Shown: in pieces, positions 17,114 to 24,453 of the stretch | Layout: the number at the start of each line of letters is the position of its first letter | Numbering within the stretch: the stretch's first letter is position 1 | Assembly: GCA_021604005.1 (NCBI GenBank) | Contig: BQIV01000043.1 | Coordinates: 1 to 35,930 of the forward strand | DNA: 35,930 nucleotides | From: Nitrospirales bacterium | Lineage (GTDB): Bacteria; Nitrospirota; Nitrospiria; Nitrospirales; UBA8639 | Reading direction: 5' to 3' | Translations under genes and position numbers: made by a program | Notes under the pieces: generated by a model | What the model saw: the letters and a program-made list of their open reading frames with translations, nothing else | What the model was told of the DNA's origin: nothing | Database searches by the model: none

Positions 17114-17407
17114 ATGGAACGAATACAGTCGGCAGAGCCTGTTTCAATCAATATTCGTGCTAAGGCAAGACAACGTGATTTGATCGATCAGGCAGCGGCG
17201 TGCCTTGGCCGCAGGCGTTCAGATTTTATGCTGGAAGCGGCATGCAACAGGGCTGAAGACGTATTGCTAGATCAGACGTTTTTTGCGCTGGAGGCGGATG
17301 CCTTTGCTAGGTTTCAGGCTATGCTGGATGCACCGCCTGCGCCGAATGAACGTCTTCGTCGTTTTCTGTCTGAACAGTCTCCTTGGGAGTATAGCGAATC
17401 CAAATAA
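17114..17407 (+). CDS. DUF1778 (TacA-type) antitoxin
   Basis: A 97-residue ribbon-helix-helix antitoxin of the DUF1778/TacA family. The N-terminal part VSINIRAKARQRDLIDQAA is the DNA-binding fold, followed by LGRRRSDFMLEAACNRAEDVLLDQ and LEADAFARFQAMLDAPPAPN, the segment that clamps the acetyltransferase toxin. AGGAGGT nine bases before the ATG at 17114 is a strong binding site. Normally a GNAT-type toxin gene follows directly; here only a short remnant of one is visible, so this is an orphan antitoxin. Confidence 0.9.
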   Translation: MERIQSAEPVSINIRAKARQRDLIDQAAACLGRRRSDFMLEAACNRAEDVLLDQTFFALEADAFARFQAMLDAPPAPNERLRRFLSEQSPWEYSESK

Positions 17408-17485
17408 GTTCCGGTTGAGGTCGATCAACTAACCCCGCACGATTACTCACTTCAAGCATGTGCAAGTTATTTGAAACGGCTATAG
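17408..17485 (+). pseudogene. Remnant of the GNAT (TacT-type) toxin start
   Basis: Directly after the antitoxin stop, and in the same frame, the sequence reads VEVDQLTPHDYSLQACASYL and then KRL before a stop. TacT toxins typically begin with a block like LTPxHDxSxFDCGxxxLNxWLKRR, so this looks like a mutated N-terminus, cut off at GAAACGGCTATAG (17473-17485). No acetyl-CoA-binding motif follows. The match is short and partly interpretive. Confidence 0.5.
17473..17485. repeat. 13-base repeat GAAACGGCTATAG, copy 1
   Basis: Exact 13-mer also found at 17768-17780, 34678-34690 and 34817-34829. It ends the toxin remnant here. Variants occur near 14881 and 312. It may be a recombination core or the terminus of a small repeat element. 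Confidence 0.7.
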
Positions 17486-17640
17486 TATAGCCCATTGAGA
17501 ACCAGTGATCGGATTTTCTTTAGTTTACTCAAAAACCGCTCCCTTTAGTCGGTTTACACGTAAGATGGTACTTCCATTTGAAACACGGCATTCATCATAA
17601 CTATAACGAATCCAAATACATTCAAATCAGGAAAAGACAA

Positions 17641-17780
17641 CTACGCCACCGCGGGACAACGTGAACATGAGGAAGGTTATGCCCGCCTTGATGACCTGCA
17701 GTCGATTGACGGTTCAATCACGAAGGGTCAATCAGTATTCAATAGAGTGACCTGATTCGGCATAATTGAAACGGCTATAG
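17641..17780. repeat. 140-base repeat, copy A
   Basis: Matches 34691-34829 at most positions and ends in the same 13-base motif (17768-17780). One frame gives EEGYARLDDLQSIDGSITKG here and EDGYTRLDDLQTIDGSLTKG in copy B; many differences are silent or conservative, so it may descend from a coding sequence I do not recognise. The preceding cgaatccaaatacattc (17608-17624) also resembles the antitoxin 3' end at 17395. Otherwise 17486-17925 holds no gene. Confidence 0.75.
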
Positions 17781-17922
17781 GCCTTTCTGCGAGAGTTCTC
17801 AGGACAAGCTTTGCACATCCCCTCTTATTTTTGCTATCAGATGCTTTTTGTCAAAGGTATTCGATGTGAACCAATTTTGAATTCTTCGGCATATCACTTC
17901 ACTTTGTATCATAGTGGAAAAG

Positions 17923-17953
17923 AAAAAGGGGCTTAGGCGAACCTAAGCCCCTT
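17923..17953 (-). terminator. Rho-independent terminator of htpX
   Basis: A perfect 12-pair stem AAGGGGCTTAGG/CCTAAGCCCCTT (17926-17953) has a four-base loop that reads TTCG on the minus strand. On that strand it is followed by TTTTTCTTTTCC. It lies 27 bases after the htpX stop codon. Confidence 0.88.
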
Positions 17954-17980
17954 GGGGAATCTTTGGTTGCTTGTCTAATT

Positions 17981-18865
17981 TTACAACCGCTGCAGTGCTG
18001 CCACTCGTGCCTCAATTGGCGGGTGGGTGGCAAACATTTGCATCATGCTTTTGGTTTGTCCTGAGATTTTCATCGTCGCCAGCGCGTCTTCCGTGCTGTA
18101 CTGGTACTGAACAGCTTTGACCCACCGATCAATGGATTGCAATGCCGAAATCATATGTTCTTTGCCGACGGTGTTTGCCGCAAAGCGATCGGCGACGAAT
18201 TCTCGTCGACGAGACCACCAGCTAATCGGAATCATCGCAAGGAACGACAAGACAATCTGTAGGAAAATATAGACACCAAACCCCAGCATGGGATTGCGTT
18301 CCGCAACATGCCGATATACCCACCGGCTGATGAAGTACACGAAGGTGTTCATGAGGCCGGCGAGGATGGTGGTGGTAAACATGTCGCCGTTATACACATG
18401 TCCCATTTCGTGTGCGAGAACAGCTCGAACCTCATTTTCATTGAGATTATTGAGTAAGCCGGTTGAGACGGCCACCATAGAATTGTTCTTGGATGGGCCA
18501 GTCGCAAAGGCGTTGGGGTCTTCGCCTTCGTACACATAGACTTCCGGCATTTTGACATCCAGGCGCGCTGAAATTTTTTGAACCGTGTCAAAAACCAGCA
18601 TTTCTGCTTGTGTTCGCGGTTGTGTGATTTGCTGGCAGTTCATCATCATTTTGGCCATTTGTTTTGAGAATGCCAAACTGATGAACGCGCCACCAAATCC
18701 AAAGACAAAAGCCCATAGCAGATCTTGTTGTCCAATCGATCCACGGATATCAATCCCGAAGGATGGCAGGATAAACTCTGACAAGACCGTAAAGGTAATA
18801 GACAGTGTGACAAAAATTAGGATGTTGGCGAGGAGCAACAATCCTAGACCTTTCAGATTTTTCAT
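17981..18865 (-). CDS. htpX: Membrane zinc metalloprotease HtpX
   Basis: A 294-residue inner-membrane M48 protease that degrades misfolded membrane proteins with FtsH. Two N-terminal transmembrane segments (about 7-30 and 48-66) precede the cytosolic catalytic region: HEMGH at residues 152-156 with two zinc histidines and catalytic Glu153, and the third zinc ligand Glu222 in RREFVADRFA. Two more hydrophobic segments lie near 165-182 and 192-215. The C-terminal ATHPPIEARVAAL is typical. GGGGGAG precedes the ATG at 18865, a strong site. It is transcribed alone, divergently from the cupredoxin gene, and ends at a strong hairpin. Confidence 0.96.
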   Translation of the reverse strand: MKNLKGLGLLLLANILIFVTLSITFTVLSEFILPSFGIDIRGSIGQQDLLWAFVFGFGGAFISLAFSKQMAKMMMNCQQITQPRTQAEMLVFDTVQKISARLDVKMPEVYVYEGEDPNAFATGPSKNNSMVAVSTGLLNNLNENEVRAVLAHEMGHVYNGDMFTTTILAGLMNTFVYFISRWVYRHVAERNPMLGFGVYIFLQIVLSFLAMIPISWWSRRREFVADRFAANTVGKEHMISALQSIDRWVKAVQYQYSTEDALATMKISGQTKSMMQMFATHPPIEARVAALQRL

Positions 18866-19105
18866 CGAATCTCCCCCTTATATAAAATGCACGATCATAT
18901 GTCTTTTTGTGTGCTCATACTGAATATTGTTGCGCGTTACTCAAACGCTAAATAGTCGTTTCCCTCTATCTATATGAAAGATAATGCTTTTTTCTGGCGA
19001 GTCAAGATGGGAATTGACAAAAATGATGAATCTCATTCCCTTTGTAGGTATTATACTGTGTTTCCACAAATTTGAATATCCCCAATTTTCTGACTGAGCA
19101 TTCTC

Positions 19106-19540
19106 ATGAATTATCGCCTTGGATTGAATCCTCACTATATTGTATTCGTTGTGTGTGTGGTCATCAAGAGCGTGGCCTATGGTCAAGGCATTATATGGGC
19201 TGAGGAAGTCCGAGCGCCCGTCGAGACTGTGAGTGGCACGCAAGTCATGACGATGACGATGGAAAGCTATTCCTTTACTCCGAACGTGCTGGTGGGTGAT
19301 GTTGGGCAGCCCATTGAATTTCTCCTGAAAAACGAGTCGTTTCTCGTTCCACATAATTTTCTATTGGATTCTCCCGATGGCGTTCGCCTAATTGAGGCAA
19401 ATGTCGATAGTGGAGAAGAGGCCACGATTCGTTTCACTCCGACTCAAAGCGGGGTTCATGACTTTTACTGTGATAAGCAGCTCCTGTTTTTTCCCGACCA
19501 TCACGAAGAGGGGATGGAAGGGACGCTCACCGTCCGCTGA
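19106..19540 (+). CDS. Secreted cupredoxin-domain protein
   Basis: A 144-residue exported protein. The signal peptide is about residues 1-32. The cupredoxin fold follows, with likely type 1 copper ligands H83 (VPHNF), C122 (DFYCDK), H132 or H133 and M137 (DHHEEGMEG). The loop between Cys and the second His is about nine residues (CDKQLLFFPDHH) rather than the two to four of plastocyanins, as in one environmental cupredoxin subfamily. It probably carries electrons or binds copper in the periplasm. It ends seven bases before the squalene/phytoene synthase start, so the two may be co-transcribed. The start is the ATG at 19106; the Shine-Dalgarno is weak. Confidence 0.85.
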   Translation: MNYRLGLNPHYIVFVVCVVIKSVAYGQGIIWAEEVRAPVETVSGTQVMTMTMESYSFTPNVLVGDVGQPIEFLLKNESFLVPHNFLLDSPDGVRLIEANVDSGEEATIRFTPTQSGVHDFYCDKQLLFFPDHHEEGMEGTLTVR

Positions 19541-19547
19541 TTTCTTG

Positions 19548-20588
19548 ATGACTTCACCGCACACAGATACCTATCTGCTGCAGACTATTCTTAAGCGTGT
19601 GTCTCGGTCCTTTTATCTCACATTGGCTGTGCTGCCTCACGCCGTCCGTGCACAGGTCGGTCTGGCGTATTTGTTCGCTCGTGCGGCCGATACCATTGCG
19701 GACACCGGAGGGCTGGATCATAACACTCGACTGCGTTGCCTCCGTCAATTCAAGGAGCAGTTTCAACGTGGCCGAATAGAGAAGACCGAGGTCCAGACGA
19801 TACAGTCCATGGCTGTTGCTTTCCAACGAAACCCAAGTGAACGGCTATTACTTGAAGAGTTATTTCGTTGTTTTACGTTCTTTGAAACGCTGTCTCGTGA
19901 CGATCAGCAACGCATTGCGTCGTTGCTCCCCACGATTATAGAAGGTATGGAGTTTGACCTTGTTCAATTTCCTCAGCAAGCAGATGGGCATGTGACGTCA
20001 CTGCCGACGATGAAGGAGTTGGATTATTATACGTATGCGGTCGCCGGGTGTGTCGGGGAATTTTGGACGAAGATGATGTGTGGCCATCTTCCTCGTCTGT
20101 CGCATTGGGATACCTCAGTGATGGTTCCCACTGGAATTCGGTATGGCAAAGGATTGCAGTTAGTCAATATTTTGAAAGATGTGGCTCAGGATCTTCGTCT
20201 TGGGCGATGTTATATTCCTCAAAGTCTCTTAGATGAAGTCCATCTCCAGCCTGAAGATTTGCTCGATCAACGAAACGTTCAGCGCGTACGCCCGATTCTC
20301 AGGCAATTAATCGTACGAGCGCTTGACCACTTAGATCAAGGATGGAGCTATACCATGGCGATCCCTCGCCTCGAAGTCCGGTTGCGTCTGGCCTGTATGT
20401 GGCCCCTCTTGATTGGCCTCCGGACGCTCCAGCAGTTATCAACGTCGCCGCACATTCTGGACCCAGCCATGTCCGTGAAAGTATCACGTGGGGAAGTGTA
20501 TCGAATCATGGCAATGACAACATTGTCCGGCGGATGTGACTCTGTCGGCACAGCGTATTGGGGCTACCTGCGGAAACGCGTGGTATGA
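19548..20588 (+). CDS. Squalene/phytoene synthase family protein
   Basis: A 346-residue trans-isoprenyl diphosphate synthase that would join two C15 or C20 prenyl diphosphates head to head. The first aspartate motif is D48TIAD52 and the second NILKDVAQDLRLGRCYIP, which also carries the substrate-contacting RCYIP. VSRSFYLTLAVLP near residue 18 is the usual opening. Both metal sites are intact. The product (squalene or phytoene) is not decidable from these motifs; no other carotenoid or hopanoid gene is in the window. The ATG at 19548 gives the normal N-terminus; the longer frame from 19392 overlaps the cupredoxin gene and is unlikely. Confidence 0.9.
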   Translation: MTSPHTDTYLLQTILKRVSRSFYLTLAVLPHAVRAQVGLAYLFARAADTIADTGGLDHNTRLRCLRQFKEQFQRGRIEKTEVQTIQSMAVAFQRNPSERLLLEELFRCFTFFETLSRDDQQRIASLLPTIIEGMEFDLVQFPQQADGHVTSLPTMKELDYYTYAVAGCVGEFWTKMMCGHLPRLSHWDTSVMVPTGIRYGKGLQLVNILKDVAQDLRLGRCYIPQSLLDEVHLQPEDLLDQRNVQRVRPILRQLIVRALDHLDQGWSYTMAIPRLEVRLRLACMWPLLIGLRTLQQLSTSPHILDPAMSVKVSRGEVYRIMAMTTLSGGCDSVGTAYWGYLRKRVV

Positions 20589-20603
20589 GGGGGAAATGTA
20601 TCT

Positions 20604-20680
20604 CGTCGCTCGTCTTTCGTATCTCCCGTAAGGAGTCTTTATTGTTTTTACGAGATACGCTTCACGAACTACGAATTACG
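20604..20680. repeat. Heptamer-unit palindrome (CGTNNNT family)
   Basis: The left arm is three units of form CGTNNNT (cgtcgct, cgtcttt, cgtatct at 20604-20624). The right arm is at least four units of the inverted form NNNNACG (20650-20680). CGTATCTC and GAGATACG can pair across a loop of about 30 bases. The right arm abuts the stop codon of the convergent ferredoxin gene. The 19-mer acgagatacgcttcacgaa recurs exactly at 33957-33975. Confidence 0.75.
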
Positions 20681-20959
20681 CTATTCCGTAGGTGGTTGGA
20701 GGACTTTTTCACCTTTTTTAAAGACCGTATAGATAGCTTGCGAAGGGCAGGCGTCAAGGCAGAGCCGGCAGGATTCCATGCAACGGGATGCATCAAATTT
20801 AAAGGGAGGGGTTGAGAGCCATGCGCCTGTTGGACACACGGGAATGCACACGGCATTATGGGTACAGCGGTCTGGATGACGAACGAGGTGGTCTCTAGTT
20901 ACCATCATAGGAGTGACTCCTTCAAATAAACCTTGGGAAAACAATTCGAACATGTTCAT
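20681..20959 (-). CDS. Ferredoxin with two Fe-S sites, one lacking a cysteine
   Basis: A 92-residue ferredoxin-like protein. The second site is complete: C60-x3-C64-x2-C67-x3-C71-P. The first follows CX2CX2CX3CP but has Asn at residue 35 where the second Cys should be: C32-x2-N35-x2-C38-x3-C42-P. The first cluster may therefore be [3Fe-4S] or use another ligand. It is probably a cytosolic electron carrier. The start is the ATG at 20959 (or 20953). A perfect inverted repeat lies immediately upstream. The same strand carries a hypothetical gene and a [2Fe-2S] protein gene upstream, suggesting a redox-related cluster. Confidence 0.85.
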   Translation of the reverse strand: MNMFELFSQGLFEGVTPMMVTRDHLVRHPDRCTHNAVCIPVCPTGAWLSTPPFKFDASRCMESCRLCLDACPSQAIYTVFKKGEKVLQPPTE

Positions 20960-20974
20960 GACAGGACACCTGTC
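20960..20974. promoter_or_regulatory. Perfect inverted repeat at the ferredoxin start
   Basis: GACAGG-ACA-CCTGTC directly abuts the ferredoxin ATG and covers its ribosome binding region. It could be a repressor operator or an mRNA hairpin that limits translation. The word aggacacctgt also occurs at 5418, after metF. Confidence 0.4.
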
Positions 20975-21080
20975 ATCAAAAATCGTATTCTCATGTTTCG
21001 CAAAACATCATAATATCAGGACAAACTTCAAAGGCCAGGCTGTCGGGAGTTTTGGGTATAGCTATTGATGGTCGGCACAT

Positions 21081-21506
21081 TTAATCAACGTCCTGGTCCC
21101 AGGTTTGTACTAACGTTCGGATATGATCTTTTAATTCAGGTATGTGGTCGAGGTTATTCGTGATGGCTCCAAGGATATTCTCCATCCGGGCCTTCCGGCC
21201 TGCCTCTTGATCCAGCATGGATAACCGGTCATATTCTGCAAAGGCTTGCGGGTATTTCGGTTCTAACGCCGTCCGTCCCGCTGAAAGGCCAGCCTTGAGA
21301 TCTCGAGGTTCAATTGTGACTGGCGGGGCCACGACGAAGGTGGCGTTGGAAAATACAATCATGGCTGTCCCGTTGTCAGTTCCAAGTGGAGCCACATGTT
21401 CGACCGTCTGGCCAACGGTGTGCTCCCATGAGGAGAGGAGACCGGGAAAGGTTTTGAGAAAGGCGGCCTTGTCTTGATTGGCTTTCCATTTGGCTTCAAT
21501 TGACAT
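21081..21506 (-). CDS. Conserved-looking hypothetical protein
   Basis: A 141-residue soluble protein with no signal peptide or membrane segment. A central mixed segment (GTAMIVFSNATFVVAPP, about 46-62) is flanked by charged helices, and the C-terminus is acidic. I recognise no family. It lies between genes for a [2Fe-2S] and a [4Fe-4S] ferredoxin on the same strand, with gaps of 70 and 121 bases, so it may belong to the same transcript. The start is the ATG at 21506 with GAGAG upstream. Confidence 0.7.
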   Translation of the reverse strand: MSIEAKWKANQDKAAFLKTFPGLLSSWEHTVGQTVEHVAPLGTDNGTAMIVFSNATFVVAPPVTIEPRDLKAGLSAGRTALEPKYPQAFAEYDRLSMLDQEAGRKARMENILGAITNNLDHIPELKDHIRTLVQTWDQDVD

Positions 21507-21576
21507 AACGGTCTCTCATTTTATGCTTGGGTAACATGTGGACGGGGTGTAGAATGGGTAATTTTCAAGCGTGAGA

Positions 21577-21924
21577 TCATTGCGGATTGATGAGTTGTTT
21601 GGGGGCATCGTGTCCCGGTATGAGCAAGCGTTCAACGATTTCCCCTTTAACGATATGACGTTCCATGATCTCTGTCACATCAGTCTCTGTGCCCACCCAA
21701 TACCAGACGCCTTCAGGGTAAATGACGATACTGGGTCCATATTCACAATGATCGAGACAGCCGGCCTTGTTGGCACGGACGATTCCCTTCAATCCCAACC
21801 GTTCAACTTCTTTCTTGAAAAATGCATGGAGTTGAACCGAGCCGGTATCGGCACAACATCCTCGAGGATCGCCTTTGGGACGTTGATTGATACAGATGAA
21901 AATGTGGTGTGTAAAGGCACCCAT
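21577..21924 (-). CDS. (2Fe-2S) ferredoxin, thioredoxin-like fold
   Basis: A 115-residue protein of the thioredoxin-like [2Fe-2S] ferredoxin family. The opening THHIFICINQRPKGDPRGCC supplies C11 and C23 or C24; AGCLDHCEYGPSIVIYPEG supplies C56 and C60. This Cx11-12Cx~32Cx3C spacing is usual. It is thought to carry electrons in the cytosol; the partner is unknown. The start is placed at the ATG at 21924, where the family N-terminus begins; an in-frame ATG at 22014 would add 30 residues and crowd the divergent ald promoter region. Confidence 0.88.
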   Translation of the reverse strand: MGAFTHHIFICINQRPKGDPRGCCADTGSVQLHAFFKKEVERLGLKGIVRANKAGCLDHCEYGPSIVIYPEGVWYWVGTETDVTEIMERHIVKGEIVERLLIPGHDAPKQLINPQ

Positions 21925-22050
21925 CTTCTTTATGATAGTCAGGGAAACGCAGGGGGAACGACCATAATGGTCAGCGATCTTACCTGAGGGTTCCTCTGAG
22001 TGTCCAGTTGTCGACATGGCCGCTATCCATGAAATCGAGGAGGATTCATC

Positions 22051-23160
22051 ATGGTCATTGGCGTTCCGAAAGAAGTCAAAGATCAAGAGTTTCGCGTCGC
22101 GTTGACGCCCAGTGCGGTTCAGCATTTGGTATCGCTTGGTCATTCCGTGCGTATAGAGAAAGAGGCCGGAGAGGGAAGCGGGTTTTCGGACGACGAATAT
22201 CACACCGCGGGGGCCATCATTGTCGAAACACATCGAGAGGTGTTTCGACAGGCCGAACTGATACTGAAGGTCAAAGAACCTCAACCGCAAGAGTATCAGT
22301 ACATTCAAAGTCATCATACTGTGTTTACGTATCTTCATCTCGCAGCTTCCAAGTCATTGACTGAGGCGCTCATGGCGTCCGGATGTACCGCTATTGCATA
22401 TGAAACAACGGAAACGGTCCAGAGAGAGCTCTCGATGCTTCGACCAATGAGTGAAATTGCCGGTCGCATGTCCATACAAATTGGCGCACATTTTTTAGAA
22501 CGTCATGAGGGAGGGCGCGGTGTGTTGCTTGGAGGAATTCCTGGCGTGTCACCAGGTCATGTCGTGATTATTGGCTCGGGAGTTGTTGGGGCCTCGGCGA
22601 CAAAAATGGCCGTGGGCATGGGCGCCCGCGTGACAGTGTTAAGTATCGATGTGGGGCAGCTTCGCCATCTCGATGATCTCTATGCGGGGCGAGTCACCAC
22701 GTTAGTCTCACGTTCCCAGGTCTTGGATGATTCGGTCAAAGACGCAGATCTCGTCATCGGGGCGGTGATGATTCCTGGGGCGAAAGCTCCGAAACTCATT
22801 TCTCGTGACCTGATCCGGTACATGAAACGCGGGGCCGTCTTTGTCGATGTCGCCGTGGATCAAGGCGGTTGTGCGGAGACGACTCACCCCACCACTCATT
22901 CAGATCCCGTGTATGTTGTTGATCATGTTCTGCACTATGCGGTGACGAATATTCCAGGTATTGTCCCACGAACTTCAACGATGGCCTTGACCAACGCGAC
23001 GCTACCTTTTATAGTCCGTCTGGTGAATCAAGGAGTGGAGGAGGCTCTCAAGACCGAAGCGGGTCTCGCTCGAGGGGTTAACGTCAGTCGAGGTCGGGTG
23101 ACGTGTCGCGCAGTGGCTGAGGCGCATGGGCTCCCATACACCCCCTTTGATGCTCAGTGA
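22051..23160 (+). CDS. ald: Alanine dehydrogenase
   Basis: A 369-residue NAD-dependent enzyme interconverting L-alanine and pyruvate plus ammonia. The N-terminus MVIGVPKEVKDQEFRVALTP carries Arg15; Lys75 (KVKEP) and catalytic His96 (FTYLHLAA) match the known active-site positions of the family. The Rossmann motif is VIIGSGVVGASATKMA near residues 172-187. C-terminal NIPGIVPRTSTMALTNATLP is diagnostic. Length is normal. GAGGAGG precedes the ATG at 22051. The gene is divergent from the [2Fe-2S] ferredoxin gene. Confidence 0.96.
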   Translation: MVIGVPKEVKDQEFRVALTPSAVQHLVSLGHSVRIEKEAGEGSGFSDDEYHTAGAIIVETHREVFRQAELILKVKEPQPQEYQYIQSHHTVFTYLHLAASKSLTEALMASGCTAIAYETTETVQRELSMLRPMSEIAGRMSIQIGAHFLERHEGGRGVLLGGIPGVSPGHVVIIGSGVVGASATKMAVGMGARVTVLSIDVGQLRHLDDLYAGRVTTLVSRSQVLDDSVKDADLVIGAVMIPGAKAPKLISRDLIRYMKRGAVFVDVAVDQGGCAETTHPTTHSDPVYVVDHVLHYAVTNIPGIVPRTSTMALTNATLPFIVRLVNQGVEEALKTEAGLARGVNVSRGRVTCRAVAEAHGLPYTPFDAQ

Positions 23161-23185
23161 TTGGTCGGTTTCTTATTACAGATAT

Positions 23186-23263
<78 letters not shown>

Positions 23264-23338
23264 CTTCACCTCAAGCGTTGCTCATAACGCTCGTGTCTTC
23301 CCATTCCGATTTTTCCAGCTGTTGGGTTGTAAAGAACC

Positions 23339-23968
23339 ATGGATGTACTTATCCAAGGAATGGCCATCGTCGGGTGTCTTGCCGCTCTTGGTGCGTGGGC
23401 CTATGTGCGAAAGTTACGGAAACAGATAGAGCGGCTCACGCGTGCACAGTCTGCGATTGATCTGAAACTCAAAGCCCAGTCACAAGAAAGCCAGAGTCTT
23501 GTTGAGCCACTTCGTCTCCAGCTTGCGGCTGTCGCCACAGGAGAAATTGTTCCAAGTGAACTGATTCGAGAAGGCCGTCTCTATCGGGAAATTTCGACTG
23601 AAGAAGAGAGCCGACGTGTTATCGCTTCGGGCGTCGATGAGCCGCAGGACCTGATCCGTATTGATGTTCGCACGGCACAAGAATATGAACATGGACATTT
23701 GCCGGGCGCGTTACTGATTCCGCTTGAAGAACTGGAGACGCGGTGTCATGCTGAAATTTCCAAGACGAATCATGCAGTCTTAGTGTATTGCAGTAATGGT
23801 GAACGGAGTCGGTTAGCTTGTGATTACTTAAGCCGACAGGGGTTTCTCAATCTGTATCATCTGTCTGATGGGCTCCAGCGATGGACCGGAGAGCTTGAGG
23901 GCGCGCCACCCGTCAATTTAATCCATATTCAATCAAAGACCAGTGTGTCTAAATCCCAAGGACTATGA
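23339..23968 (+). CDS. Membrane-anchored rhodanese-domain protein
   Basis: A 209-residue protein. A single N-terminal transmembrane segment (about 5-23) is followed by a basic, probably coiled-coil stretch (24-65) and a rhodanese domain at about 90-192. The active-site loop is VYCSNGERSR with Cys151, and IDVRTAQEYEHGHLPGA is the typical opening, so sulfurtransferase activity is plausible. The substrate is unknown. The stop overlaps the next gene's start by four bases (ATGA), implying a two-gene unit. Confidence 0.88.
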   Translation: MDVLIQGMAIVGCLAALGAWAYVRKLRKQIERLTRAQSAIDLKLKAQSQESQSLVEPLRLQLAAVATGEIVPSELIREGRLYREISTEEESRRVIASGVDEPQDLIRIDVRTAQEYEHGHLPGALLIPLEELETRCHAEISKTNHAVLVYCSNGERSRLACDYLSRQGFLNLYHLSDGLQRWTGELEGAPPVNLIHIQSKTSVSKSQGL

Positions 23969-24393
23969 CCATGAGTGATGAACACATTTCTGATGAGTAT
24001 ACGGTGCTCAATGTAATGGGGCCCTATAGGGAGCCGCGCGAGCCGGCATTTTCGTTTGACTATTCTGTCCTACGTCCTCATTGGGGAACGCCTCAGGGCG
24101 TTCGCGTGAAGGTCCTCATCAAACAAGAATTAGAGTATTATAAGGAGAAGTTTTTAGAAGTGACTGGTGGGACGAGTGGACAACAGTTACGGATCAATCA
24201 AATAGTGTGCCGCTATATTGCGGATCAAAAACTTGAGCTGGGAAATCAGGATGGGTTGTTTTCGGATCGTCGCGACGTAATGATCGGGCCGTTTGGGGAC
24301 GAACTGCAACATTTGGCTCCCTTACTTGAGCGTTGGATGCAGGAGCAGAAAGATCGTATTCGCAAAGAGATTCAAGAGAACGTTGGGATTTAG
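23965..24393 (+). CDS. Hypothetical protein coupled to the rhodanese gene
   Basis: A 142-residue soluble protein with no domain I recognise. It is rich in charged residues with a helical C-terminus (LERWMQEQKDRIRKEIQENV). RDVMIGPFGDELQHLAPLLE is the most conserved-looking block. The start at 23965 overlaps the rhodanese stop by four bases; a second ATG at 23971 is also possible. The transcript ends at a strong hairpin shared with the convergent gene. Confidence 0.75.
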   Translation: MTMSDEHISDEYTVLNVMGPYREPREPAFSFDYSVLRPHWGTPQGVRVKVLIKQELEYYKEKFLEVTGGTSGQQLRINQIVCRYIADQKLELGNQDGLFSDRRDVMIGPFGDELQHLAPLLERWMQEQKDRIRKEIQENVGI

Positions 24394-24395
24394 CC

Positions 24396-24426
24396 ACATT
24401 CTTTTCATGCACAGTGAAAAGAATGT
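24396..24426. terminator. Bidirectional hairpin between convergent genes
   Basis: A perfect 12-pair inverted repeat ACATTCTTTTCA/TGAAAAGAATGT with a seven-base loop, three bases after the upstream stop codon and 27 bases from the stop of the convergent gene. The A/T-rich stem makes it a moderate rather than a classic terminator. Confidence 0.65.
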
Positions 24427-24453
24427 ACATGGAAACGCCTTCCCGCCCTATCT

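Noticed and set aside
17641-17780. A CRISPR array
   Set aside because: The 13-mer copies are not regularly spaced, there are only two per region, and no cas gene is present.
13600-17800. A classical integron with attC cassettes
   Set aside because: The recombinase lacks the integron-integrase length and its extra motif, and the repeats do not show the usual GTTRRRY/RYYYAAC core pairs. Cassette-like spacing is noted only as a suggestion.
21925-22338. Longer minus-strand frame extending the [2Fe-2S] ferredoxin gene
   Set aside because: The extension runs antisense through ald and lacks family similarity; the family N-terminus matches the start at 21924.
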